The position numbers and the translations under genes are program-made. This document shows, one piece after another, positions 56,913 to 64,000 of a DNA stretch of 64,000 nt (the stretch's first letter is position 1; each line of letters begins with the position of its first letter). The notes beneath the pieces are model-generated. The model did not search any database, had not been told where the DNA came from, and was given only the letters and a program-made list of their open reading frames with translations. This DNA comes from Bosea sp. F3-2 (GTDB taxonomy: Bacteria; Pseudomonadota; Alphaproteobacteria; Rhizobiales; Beijerinckiaceae). The stretch spans positions 3,506,001 to 3,570,000 of the forward strand of contig NZ_CP042331.1 in NCBI RefSeq assembly GCF_008253865.1. The letters run 5' to 3'.

Positions 56913-57146
56913 GGGTGATGCCCTCCAAAAGGACTAAACGGCACCCAAATCCGTTCGGCGGGGCGCACGACAACCGTGCAAAATCCGAGGCAAAAGTCCA
57001 GAAGTAGTTGTAGCGGAGTAGGCGTCTCTCAGTGAGGAACCTTCCAATTATTCAGTTTCGGACGATGCAGGGCGCCTGGTAATAGGCGGTCTTGAAAAAA
57101 CGATCAGCTGTGTTTCGGATGCAAGTTTGACCCAATATGGCGGCAA

Positions 57147-57719
57147 ATGGCGTGCGCGCGCCTGAGGCGGACAGTGAGCCGGCCAGCAATTGATACGCGC
57201 CGAGCTTTCGCAAGCAGACTGCACTCCGCGCTCGGCGCGAAGCATTATCGGCATGAGGGTCTAGCCGAGATCGCCCGGACGATCGGGCCGATCCTGGCGC
57301 GCCACGGTCTAGCCTACCGCTTCCGCTCCAAGACCGAAGGAGAGCACGTCACTGTCATCTGCGTGATCTCGCACTGCGAGGGCCATAGCGAGGAGAACAG
57401 CCTCTCCGCCGGTGCCGATCACAGCGGTGAGAAGAACGCCATCCAGGCGATCGGCTCGACGCTGACCTATCTGCAGCGGATGACGCTGAAGGCTGCGCTC
57501 GGCCTTGCAGCCGCCGATGACGATGACGGCAAGGCGGCCGGAGCTGGCGAGACCGTCACGCGCCAGCAGGTTCGCGAGCTCACCGCCCTGATCGACGAGG
57601 TGGGCGCCGAGCGCGAGGCGCTGCTGCGCTTCTTCAAGATCAAGGGTTTTGCCGAGCTCCCGGCCCGCCGCTTCCGGCAGGCGCTGGTGATGCTCAACGC
57701 CAGGAAGAGACGGGAATGA
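57147..57719 (+). pseudogene. ERF-family single-strand annealing protein, probably 5'-truncated prophage remnant
   Basis: A 190-codon frame. The ERF core is visible (GPILARHGLAYRFRSK, and KNAIQAIGSTLTYLQRMTLKAALGLAAADDDDG, the family signature), plus a C-terminal helical tail. The first 30 codons (rich in Arg) do not look like an ERF N-terminus, so the gene seems to have lost its true start; upstream 56913-57146 has no better start. Such proteins mediate phage recombination. It overlaps the next frame by 4 bases, as in phage early operons. Confidence 0.7.
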
Positions 57720-58330
57720 CCATGCTCGAAATCGTCAACTGCATCCAGGGTTCGCCCGAATGGGCACAGGCACGCCTCGGCATCCCGACGGCCTCAGAGT
57801 TCGCCTCGATCCTGACCAAGGGACGTGGCGGCGCCGAGAGCCGGACACGGCAAAGCTATCTCTACAAGCTCGCCGGGGAGCGGCTGACGGGCGAGGTCAT
57901 GGCGTGCTTCAGTTCGCCGCATCTGGAACGCGGCAGGCTGATGGAGGAGGAAGCTCGCAGCGCCTACAGTTTCGTCACCGGGCTCGATTGCGAGAGCCTC
58001 GGCTTCCTGCGCCGCGGCCAGGCCGGCGCCTCGCCCGATGCGCTGATCGGCGAGGACGGGCTCCTGGAGATCAAGACCAAGCTGCCGCACCTCCTGATCG
58101 AGGCGCTGTTGAAGGGCTAGTTCCCGGCCGAGCACAAGGCGCAGTGCCAGGGCCAGCTCTGGATCTCGGGCCGGGCCTGGATCGATCTGGCCATTTATTG
58201 GCCCGGACTGCCGACCTTCATCTGCCGCGTCGAACGGGACGAAGCCTATATCCGCGAGCTCACAGCGGCAGTCGACGCGTTCAACGACGAACTCGATCGG
58301 GTCGTCGCCCGCGTCACGGCAAGGGCGAGG
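57716..58330 (+). pseudogene. YqaJ-type phage exonuclease interrupted by a nonsense codon
   Basis: 134 codons from 57716 show the lambda-exonuclease-like nuclease core: QGSPEWAQARLGIPTASEFASIL, HLERGRLMEEEARSAY, GASPDALIGEDGLLEIKTK (D..E-x-K active site). A TAG at 58118-58120 then interrupts LLKG-stop-FPAEHKAQCQGQLWISGRAWIDLAIYWPGLP, where homologs continue with Glu or Asp. The frame after the stop is clean for about 70 codons. With ERF this forms a typical phage recombination pair. Confidence 0.82.
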
Positions 58331-58347
58331 TGGCCAAGGCCCAGGCC

Positions 58348-58500
58348 ATGGCTGCGCCGATCTATTCCGGCCGCGGCCTCGCCGATGCCATGGAAGCCGG
58401 CATGCTGGACGCCCAGCGCAACCACGCCCTGCGCCAGATCATGGTCGGCTGCATGGCGGGGCGCGGCTACAGCATGACGCCGGTTACGGTGCAGCCATAG
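58348..58500 (+). CDS. Small phage-type hypothetical protein, possibly a remnant
   Basis: A 50-codon frame (GRGLADAMEAGMLDAQRNHALRQIMVGCMAGRGY core). The frame is open further upstream inside the exonuclease gene. The CMAxRGY ending resembles small phage proteins of unknown role. Weak ribosome-binding site. Confidence 0.35.
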   Translation: MAAPIYSGRGLADAMEAGMLDAQRNHALRQIMVGCMAGRGYSMTPVTVQP

Positions 58501-58517
58501 ACAAGCCCGAGCTTGCC

Positions 58518-59414
58518 TCAAGGGCGGGCGCGGCCCTTCGGACGCACGATCCGCTCCGGGCGCTCCCGGATCACCGGGGTCCGCGCCGTCAGAAATTTCA
58601 GCGCCTGGCTCGTCGCATCCACCTGATCGTCATGGCGCGCCAGCGGGAAGGCCAGAAGCTCACCCAGATAGTCGCCCAGCCAGTGCGCCTCGCGCGGCAG
58701 GAATACCTCAAACCGCGTGGCCTGCGCCATCGGCCGGGCCGTCTTCTTGATCCGCGATGGCTGCAAGAGTGGGTAGAGTACCCCGCTCTTGCGCAGATCC
58801 TGCGACAAGGCCCGCCCCAGCTCGGTATCCTCGATCAGTCTCGCATCGACATGATGGCGCTGCGACAGCTCGACCATCTTACGGCGTAGCTGCGGCGCCT
58901 CCCAGCGATCGCGCACCACATCGATCAGATAATAGCTCTGCCCCACTGCACCCCAGACTGTCCCGCCCGACCAGTCCGAATGCTCGGCTTGGGTCGAGGC
59001 TGTATCCCAGGATGCGATCGTCAGCTCGAAGGCTTCGGGAAGCTCATCATAATGCTGGAGCCAATCGCGCTTGATGATCTGCCCCTCGGCCGGCAGCGGG
59101 TTTTGCTGATACTGCGCCGAGAAGTTTAACGCGCCGAGATTGAGCTTGGCGGCCCCCAGCCAAGCCCGTGTATCGCGGCCGGGATGAAGCCAGTTCGCCG
59201 CGGCGACGCTGATAGATTGCCACGCCTTGATGCTCTCCGCGATCATGTGGATCTGCTTGCGCGCGTTGCGCGGCGACGGCGTCAGCTGCGCGAGCGCCTT
59301 CATCACGATCTGCGGCGCGAAACACGCCGCTGCCTGTTCGAGGATCGGGTCGTCGGCAACGCTGCCGCGACGCTGGCGCGTCCGCACACGCGGGGTGGAG
59401 GATTCGGAGGACAT
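58518..59414 (-). pseudogene. Phage terminase large subunit C-terminus, chimeric N-terminus
   Basis: A 298-codon frame. From about residue 80 it matches the terminase nuclease domain: ALNFSAQYQQNPLPAEGQIIKRDWLQHYDELP, LTIASWDTASTQAEHSDWSGGTVWG (catalytic Asp), QRHHVDARLIEDTELGRALSQDLR, and FPLARHDDQVDATSQALKFL (Asp pair). The ATPase domain is missing. The first 80 residues instead carry LTPSPRNARKQIHMIAESIKAWQSI, like a ParB/Srx-type N-terminus, so two phage genes appear fused by deletion. Start at 59414 has AAGGAA upstream. Confidence 0.75.
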
Positions 59415-60063
59415 TGCGATCGTTCCTTTTGCAAGGAGACGACCAGAGCAAGCGAGCACCCGCGGCAAAACGCGCGCCTCCGCATCGCTGCCGAAGGAGC
59501 TGGTCTCACCTAACGAGGGCTGCTCACCTAAAGTGAAATGCCTCAGTCTGGATGCCGGGACTCGAACTGATCGGTCTCGGCCAATGCCGACGATGATTCG
59601 TCGGCACCTATCTTCATAGCGCCCTCAGAGCGCGGATTCAAGGACTGATGTCCTGAGAACTAGGAACATATACTGGCTTTGTCCGCTCGAGGGCACTCTG
59701 CCGCCTGCCTCGCACGCCCTTCTGTCCGCTCGGTACCGGCGCAACCTCCCTGCCCGTGTGAGAGAAATTCCCAGCTACCTCAAAAACAGCTCCCTGCTCC
59801 GCGTCAGCTGGAATCCCTGCTGCCACAAGCGCCCCATCGCCTAAAGTGCCTTGAAAATCCCGGCGTTTCGCCAGCCCTGGACACCCCACAGGGGCAGCTC
59901 TCCTCGCCAAATTCCCTGATAATTCCCTCATACTAGGGAATTCTGGAGTATCGAGCTTTAGCTAGAGGGCATTCTTTATTCGCGGCGCCGCTAGACCGTT
60001 CGCCAAGACTTGTGTCGGTTCCGTAGACTTACTAGAGAACCGACAGTCAGGAGCGTGCAAAAG
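59415..60063. other. Gap between prophage debris and manC
   Basis: About 650 bases, no confident gene. Contents: a 9-bp perfect hairpin TGCCGACGA-TGAT-TCGTCGGCA (59585-59606) without a T-tract, a 97-codon minus-strand frame at 59638-59931 without motifs, and the AATTCCCT repeat cluster at 59910-59942. Composition drops in GC toward manC, consistent with a promoter region. Confidence 0.5.
59910..59942 (+). promoter_or_regulatory. AATTCCCT direct and inverted repeats upstream of manC
   Basis: Three copies of the octamer: direct at 59910-59917 and 59921-59928, and inverted (AGGGAATT) at 59935-59942, the last two separated by 6 bases. About 120 bases before the manC start. Could be an operator, or a remnant of an integrated element end. 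Confidence 0.4.
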
Positions 60064-61476
60064 ATGGTCTCAAAACTAGTCCCAGTCGTAATGTGTGGTG
60101 GGGCCGGTACGCGTCTTTGGCCGGTGTCGCGGGACACGATGCCGAAGCAGTTCATTTCGCTGCTGGGGCAGGGCTCGACCTTTCAACGGGCGATGCGGCT
60201 GGTGTCCGACCAATCCGTGTTCGCCGAGCCGATCGTGATCACCAACGCTGAGTACCGTTTCACGGTTCTCGAGCAGTTGCAGGCCATCGGGGTATCGGCG
60301 CAGATCGTGCTAGAGCCGATGCGCCGCGACTCGGCCGCTGCGGTGGCGGTGGCGACGGAGCTGGCGCTGGCGCGCGACGAGCAGGCCGTGGTCGGTGTCT
60401 TTGCCGCCGATCATATCGTCCAGGACGGCGCGCTCTTCGTCGAGACCTGCCGTAAGGCTGGCGCCGTCGCGGCACAGGGCCGGATCGTGACGATCGGCAT
60501 CCCGCCGAGCCATCCCGCCACCGGCTACGGCTATATCCATCCGGGCGAGGAGATTGCCGGCGATGCGCGGCAGGTCGCAGCCTTCGTCGAGAAGCCCGAT
60601 GCGAAGCGCGCCGCCCAATACCTGCTGGACGGCTATCTCTGGAACTCCGGCAACTTCATATTCGACGCCGCGACAATGCGCGCCGAGCTGGAAGCCTTCG
60701 AGCCGCAGGTGCTGGAACCTGTGGTCACGGCGGTTGCCGCCGCCAAGCCCGATCTGGATTTCCTGTTGCTCGACGCCGAGGCCTTCGGTCAGGCCAAGAC
60801 GATCTCGATCGACTATGCCGTGATGGAGCGGACGAAGAAGGCGGCGGTCGTCGCCGGCAATTTCGGCTGGTCGGATGTCGGCGGCTGGTCGGCTGTTTGG
60901 GATCTGTCGGAGAAGGATGCCAACGGCAACGTCGTCGAAGGGCGCGGCTATGTGCTCGACGGCTCGAACAATCTCATCCGTTCGGAGGATGCCCTCGTCG
61001 CCGTGATCGGGCTCGACGATGTGGCGGTGATCTCGACGCGCGATGCCGTGCTGGTGGCGCCAAAGGCCAAGGCGGACAAGGTCAAGGAGATGGTCGCGCT
61101 GATCACCTCTAAGGGTGAGGCCGAAGCAGGAGCGCATCGCGAGATTCACAGGCCCTGGGGCAAGTATCTCTCAGTCGATATGGGCTCGCGCTACCAGGTC
61201 AAGCGCATCACGGTGAAGCCAGGCGGCGTCCTCTCCCTGCAGAAGCACTACCATCGCGCCGAGCACTGGGTCGTCGTGCGCGGCACGGCGGAGGTGACGC
61301 GTAACCACGAAACCATCGTCGTACACGAGACAGAATCGATTTATCTGCCGATCGGCTGCGTCCACCGCATGGCCAATCCCGGCAAGATCCCGCTCGAACT
61401 CATCGAAGTCCAAGTCGGCTCCTATCTCGGCGAGGACGACATCATCCGCATCGAAGACGTCTACAAGCGCGTCTGA
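60064..61476 (+). CDS. manC: Mannose-1-phosphate guanylyltransferase / mannose-6-phosphate isomerase (bifunctional)
   Basis: A 470-residue type II PMI/GMP. The N-terminal transferase domain has VPVVMCGGAGTRLWPVSR and the FVEKP motif; YLWNSGNFIFD and FGWSDVGGWSAVWDLS follow. The C-terminal cupin isomerase domain has RPWGKYLSVDMGSRYQVKRI, LSLQKHYHRAEHWVVVRGTAEV and YLPIGCVHRMANPG (zinc-binding QxH and E/H). It makes GDP-mannose for the polysaccharide. ATG at 60064 with AGGAG at about 60050; the earlier frame start adds no family sequence. Followed by a decayed manB. Confidence 0.95.
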   Translation: MVSKLVPVVMCGGAGTRLWPVSRDTMPKQFISLLGQGSTFQRAMRLVSDQSVFAEPIVITNAEYRFTVLEQLQAIGVSAQIVLEPMRRDSAAAVAVATELALARDEQAVVGVFAADHIVQDGALFVETCRKAGAVAAQGRIVTIGIPPSHPATGYGYIHPGEEIAGDARQVAAFVEKPDAKRAAQYLLDGYLWNSGNFIFDAATMRAELEAFEPQVLEPVVTAVAAAKPDLDFLLLDAEAFGQAKTISIDYAVMERTKKAAVVAGNFGWSDVGGWSAVWDLSEKDANGNVVEGRGYVLDGSNNLIRSEDALVAVIGLDDVAVISTRDAVLVAPKAKADKVKEMVALITSKGEAEAGAHREIHRPWGKYLSVDMGSRYQVKRITVKPGGVLSLQKHYHRAEHWVVVRGTAEVTRNHETIVVHETESIYLPIGCVHRMANPGKIPLELIEVQVGSYLGEDDIIRIEDVYKRV

Positions 61477-61478
61477 GA

Positions 61479-61760
61479 TGAGCAGCCTGAAATTCGGGAT
61501 CTCCAGCCTGCGTGGCCTTGTCAGCGAACTGGCCGGCCTGCCGACTACAGCCATGTCCGCGCCTTCTGCGCACTGCTTCAGGAAGACGAAGCCCCCGGGA
61601 CGGCAGCCGAGGTTCTGATCGGGCAGGATCTGCGCGCCTCAAGCCCTCTCATCGCCGCGCAGGTCGCACGGCATCGCCGATTCCGGCCTGCGCCCGGTCG
61701 ATTGCGGTGCGGTTCCAACCCCCGGCCCTGGCTCTCGCCGCGAACAGACTGAGTGCATAG
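61479..61760 (+). pseudogene. Phosphomannomutase (manB-like) 5' fragment with several frameshifts
   Basis: The ATG two bases after the manC stop opens LKFGISSLRGLVSELAGLP, the start of an alpha-D-phosphohexomutase (usually LKFGTSGLRG). The frame then shifts near 61538 and continues as YSHVRAFCALLQEDEAP and VLIGQDLRASSPLIAAQVARH, shifts again near 61670 (IADSGLRPVDCGAVPTP) and again at the C-run near 61720 (PALALAANRLSA) before a stop. Only about 90 of the usual 470 codons remain and the catalytic TASHNP region is absent. Dead gene; GDP-mannose synthesis needs another mutase. Confidence 0.85.
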
Positions 61761-62057
61761 GGCGAAGCCAACCCGACAATCTGCGGCAACCGCTTCGAAC
61801 AAGTTTCCCTGCAACTTCCCCGCAAATTTGGCGATCTGCCCAAGCCTCGTACGCCAGCGACGCCTCGTGCCAGATTAATGGCAACTCCTAGACCTGACCG
61901 CCGAAAGGCCCCCGCCGCGATGTAGACGCCGATCGGGCGCATCCTTTTCCCCCGACCGCTGTGCATATCCGCGCACTGTCGTGCCAGTTTGACCTGTGCC
62001 AAGCTGCTCTTCAGCCAGGAAACTGGCCGTTTTCGTCGATCACGCCTTGGAAGCCCC

Positions 62058-63722
62058 ATGCTCGATACGCCTTCGACCGACCGCCGCCTGATTGGCACCT
62101 TCGACTACGTGGTCATCGGTGCGGGCTCGGCCGGCTGCGTGGTCGCCAACCGGCTCGCTGCCGATCCGGACACCAAGGTTCTGGTGCTGGAAGCGGGTGG
62201 CAAGGACGACTGGATCTGGTTCCACATCCCGGTGGGCTACCTCTTCGCCATCGGCAACCCCCGCGCCGACTGGCTGTTCCAGACCGAGCCGCAGGCCGGC
62301 CTTGGCGGGCGAGCGCTGGCTTATCCGCGCGGCAAGGTCGTCGGCGGCTCCTCGGCGATCAACGCCATGGTCTATATGCGCGGCCAGGCAGCCGACTATG
62401 ACGGTTGGCGCCAGCGCGGCCTCGCCGGCTGGGGCTGGGACGACGTGCTGCCCTATTTCCTCAAGCACGAGGACCATATCGCGCCGCCGCCCGGCGGGAT
62501 GCACCAGGCTGGCGGGGAATGGCGCGTCGAGCATCCGCGCGTGCGCTGGGCGATCCTCGACGCCATCCGCGACGCGGCCGAGGCGGCCGGCATCGCCAAG
62601 ATCCCGGACTTCAACACCGGCGACAACGAAGGCTCCTCCTATTTCCAGGTGAACCAGCGGCGCGGGCGTCGGCTCAGCGCCTATCGCGCCTTCCTGAAGC
62701 CCCTGCTCGACCAGCGCGAGCGCTCTAACCTGCGACTGGAAACGCGCGTCCATGTCGAGCGCATCGTCTTCGAGGACGGCCGGGCGAAGGCGGTTGAGTT
62801 CACCCATGGCCAAGGCACGCAGAGCGAGGAGAAGCTCAGGGTCGAGGTGCGCGGCGAGGTCGTGCTGTCGGCCGGCGCCATCGCCTCCCCGCTCCTGCTC
62901 GAGCGCTCCGGCATCGGCGACGGGGCGCGGCTGCAGAGCCTCGGCATCGAGACGCTGATCGATGCGCCCGGCGTCGGCGAGAACCTGCAGGACCATTTGC
63001 AGATCCGGCCGGTCTACAAGGTGCACGGCGTCAAGACGCTGAACAGCGACTATGCCAGGATCTGGCGCCGGCCGCTGATGGCGTTGCAATGGGCGGCGCT
63101 GCGCTCCGGCCCGCTGACGATGGCACCGTCGCAGGTCGGCGCCTTCGCCAAGTCCGCGCCGCATTATGCGACGGCGAACCTGCAGTATCACTTCCAGCCG
63201 CTCTCGCTCGACAGCTGGGGTTCGGGGCTGCATCCCTTCGACGCCTTCACCGCGAGCGTCTGCAATCTCAGGCCGAGCAGCCGCGGCAGCGTGCATCTGC
63301 GCTCAGCCGGGCCCTACGGCACCCCTGTCATCTCGCCGAATTATTTCGACACGGAGGAGGACAGGCAGGTCGCGGTCGACGCGCTGAAGCTGACGCGACG
63401 GATCGTAGCGCAGGCGCCGCTGGCGCGCTTCCGGCCGGAAGAATACCTGCCGGGCGAGGCGGCCCAGTCGGACGAAGCGCTGCTCGAAGCCGCCGCCAAG
63501 CTCGGCACCACGATCTTCCATCCGGTCGGCACGGCGAAAATGGGCCGCGACGACGATCCGGGCGCGGTGCTGGACGAGCGGCTGAGGGTGCGCGGCGTCT
63601 CGGGCCTGCGCGTCATCGACGCCTCGGTGATGCCGACCATCACCTCCGGCAATACCGCCAACCCGACGATGATGATCGCCGAAAAGGGCGTGGCGATGCT
63701 GAAGGAAGATGCGCGCCGTTAG
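62058..63722 (+). CDS. GMC-family FAD-dependent oxidoreductase (choline/alcohol dehydrogenase-like)
   Basis: A 554-residue flavoenzyme. FAD-binding DYVVIGAGSAGCVVANRL, signature 1 PRGKVVGGSSAINAMVYMRG, signature 2 GAIASPLLLERSGIG, and active-site His residues in IFHPVGTAKMG and the final SGNTANPTMMIAEKG. It oxidises a primary alcohol; substrate (choline, alkanol, polyethylene glycol) not deducible. ATG at 62058 chosen; the longer frame from 61989 lacks a Shine-Dalgarno. The 297 bases between manB' and this gene hold no other gene. A diverged 3' fragment of a homolog lies at 51243-51589. Confidence 0.92.
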   Translation: MLDTPSTDRRLIGTFDYVVIGAGSAGCVVANRLAADPDTKVLVLEAGGKDDWIWFHIPVGYLFAIGNPRADWLFQTEPQAGLGGRALAYPRGKVVGGSSAINAMVYMRGQAADYDGWRQRGLAGWGWDDVLPYFLKHEDHIAPPPGGMHQAGGEWRVEHPRVRWAILDAIRDAAEAAGIAKIPDFNTGDNEGSSYFQVNQRRGRRLSAYRAFLKPLLDQRERSNLRLETRVHVERIVFEDGRAKAVEFTHGQGTQSEEKLRVEVRGEVVLSAGAIASPLLLERSGIGDGARLQSLGIETLIDAPGVGENLQDHLQIRPVYKVHGVKTLNSDYARIWRRPLMALQWAALRSGPLTMAPSQVGAFAKSAPHYATANLQYHFQPLSLDSWGSGLHPFDAFTASVCNLRPSSRGSVHLRSAGPYGTPVISPNYFDTEEDRQVAVDALKLTRRIVAQAPLARFRPEEYLPGEAAQSDEALLEAAAKLGTTIFHPVGTAKMGRDDDPGAVLDERLRVRGVSGLRVIDASVMPTITSGNTANPTMMIAEKGVAMLKEDARR

Positions 63723-63763
63723 ACCGGGCGGAGCGAAACGGCACTGCGAGTTCCGCACCGGCC

Positions 63764-64000
63764 GCCGGCCGACCCGCGCTTGCTGTAACGAGCGGCGGGC
63801 GAAAGATGGGGACGGCTGGCAGTGTGGCATGCGATCGCAATGGCCGCGCGCGACTCCCCTCCCCCTTGTGGGGAGGGGATGGGGGTGGGGGTCGCTCCGC
63901 TTGGTGACCGGTCCGAAATCTCGGTCGACCAGCGCCGCCTCACTTCGATACGCCGCCCCCAGACGTTCGCCCCCCACCCCTGTCCCCTCCCCACAAGGGG
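63764..64000. repeat. Intergenic paired palindromes, CCCCTCCCC-TTGTG-GGGAGGGG family
   Basis: Contains GGCCGACCCGCGCTTGCT near 63768, a CCCCTCCCC/GGGGAGGGG hairpin at 63857-63880 with the ATGGGGGTGGGGG tail, and an inverted copy running off the window at 63968-64000. The same composite as at 6076-6295. Confidence 0.75.

Noticed and set aside
59549..59568. Sequence resembling the 3' end of a tRNA on the minus strand (GTTCGAGTCCCGGCATCCA)
   Set aside because: The T-arm stem does not pair, the bases upstream form an unrelated hairpin, and no acceptor partner exists. At most an attachment-site remnant of about 19 bases; chance is as likely.

Overview
The window is GC-rich, densely coded DNA from an alphaproteobacterium, most likely a Hyphomicrobiales (Rhizobiales) member such as Bosea or a relative. 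The signs are GC-biased codon use, large ABC-transporter operons, a YnfA-type small membrane protein, an RpiR/IolR-type GGAA-N6-TTCC palindrome, and dispersed intergenic palindromes of the GTCATTCCGG and CCCCTCCCC-TTGTG-GGGAGGGG kinds. The genus is an inference and was not tested. No rRNA, tRNA or CRISPR array was found.

Left part (1-21,050): ordinary chromosome. It holds the 3' two-thirds of an MmeI-like DNA methyltransferase, a BaiN/HI0933-type flavoprotein, a YnfA-like protein and a Na/Pi cotransporter with a PhoU-like tail. Next is a minus-strand run (13,686 to 6,394) of SDR dehydrogenase, inositol 2-dehydrogenase (iolG), inositol monophosphatase-family phosphatase and an AfuABC/FbpABC-type ABC importer. 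A palindrome matching the IolR box precedes it. I read this run as a candidate uptake and catabolism operon for phosphorylated inositol or a related polyol. On the plus strand follow purU and a peptide-type ABC importer (binding protein, two permeases, fused double ATPase) ending in a strong terminator at 20,807-20,835.

Middle part (21,050-50,340): an IS5-family (IS427-like) element, a small secreted protein, glutamine-dependent NAD synthetase, and then a surface-polysaccharide locus. The locus encodes a UDP-sugar dehydrogenase, the complete dTDP-L-rhamnose set (rfbBCDA), a set for a UDP-N-acetyl-L-deoxyhexosamine (FnlA-like dehydratase, RmlD-like reductase, 2-epimerase), a Wzm/Wzt ABC exporter whose ATPase has a C-terminal sugar-binding domain, seven intact glycosyltransferases, and two methyltransferases with charged helical N-terminal segments, one built from three 42-bp tandem repeats. 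Together these fit ABC-exporter-dependent O-antigen or related glycan assembly. The exporter and TylF-like methyltransferase lie on the plus strand, between two minus-strand glycosyltransferase/sugar operons.

The locus has been remodelled. A 1,167-bp copy of the nadE 5' region, carrying an exact 417-bp in-frame deletion that removes the ATP-binding loop, sits inside it and truncates an already frameshifted glycosyltransferase.

Right part (50,340-64,000): a fragmented zone. It contains back-to-back 3' ends of a nucleotide-sugar dehydrogenase and a GMC oxidoreductase (each a diverged relative of an intact gene in the window), an SGNH-like protein, an IS66 element with a perfect 8-bp target duplication but a twice-frameshifted tnpC, a SAM methyltransferase, and prophage debris (ERF annealing protein, YqaJ exonuclease with a nonsense codon, terminase C-terminus). 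It closes with manC, a decayed phosphomannomutase fragment and an intact GMC oxidoreductase.
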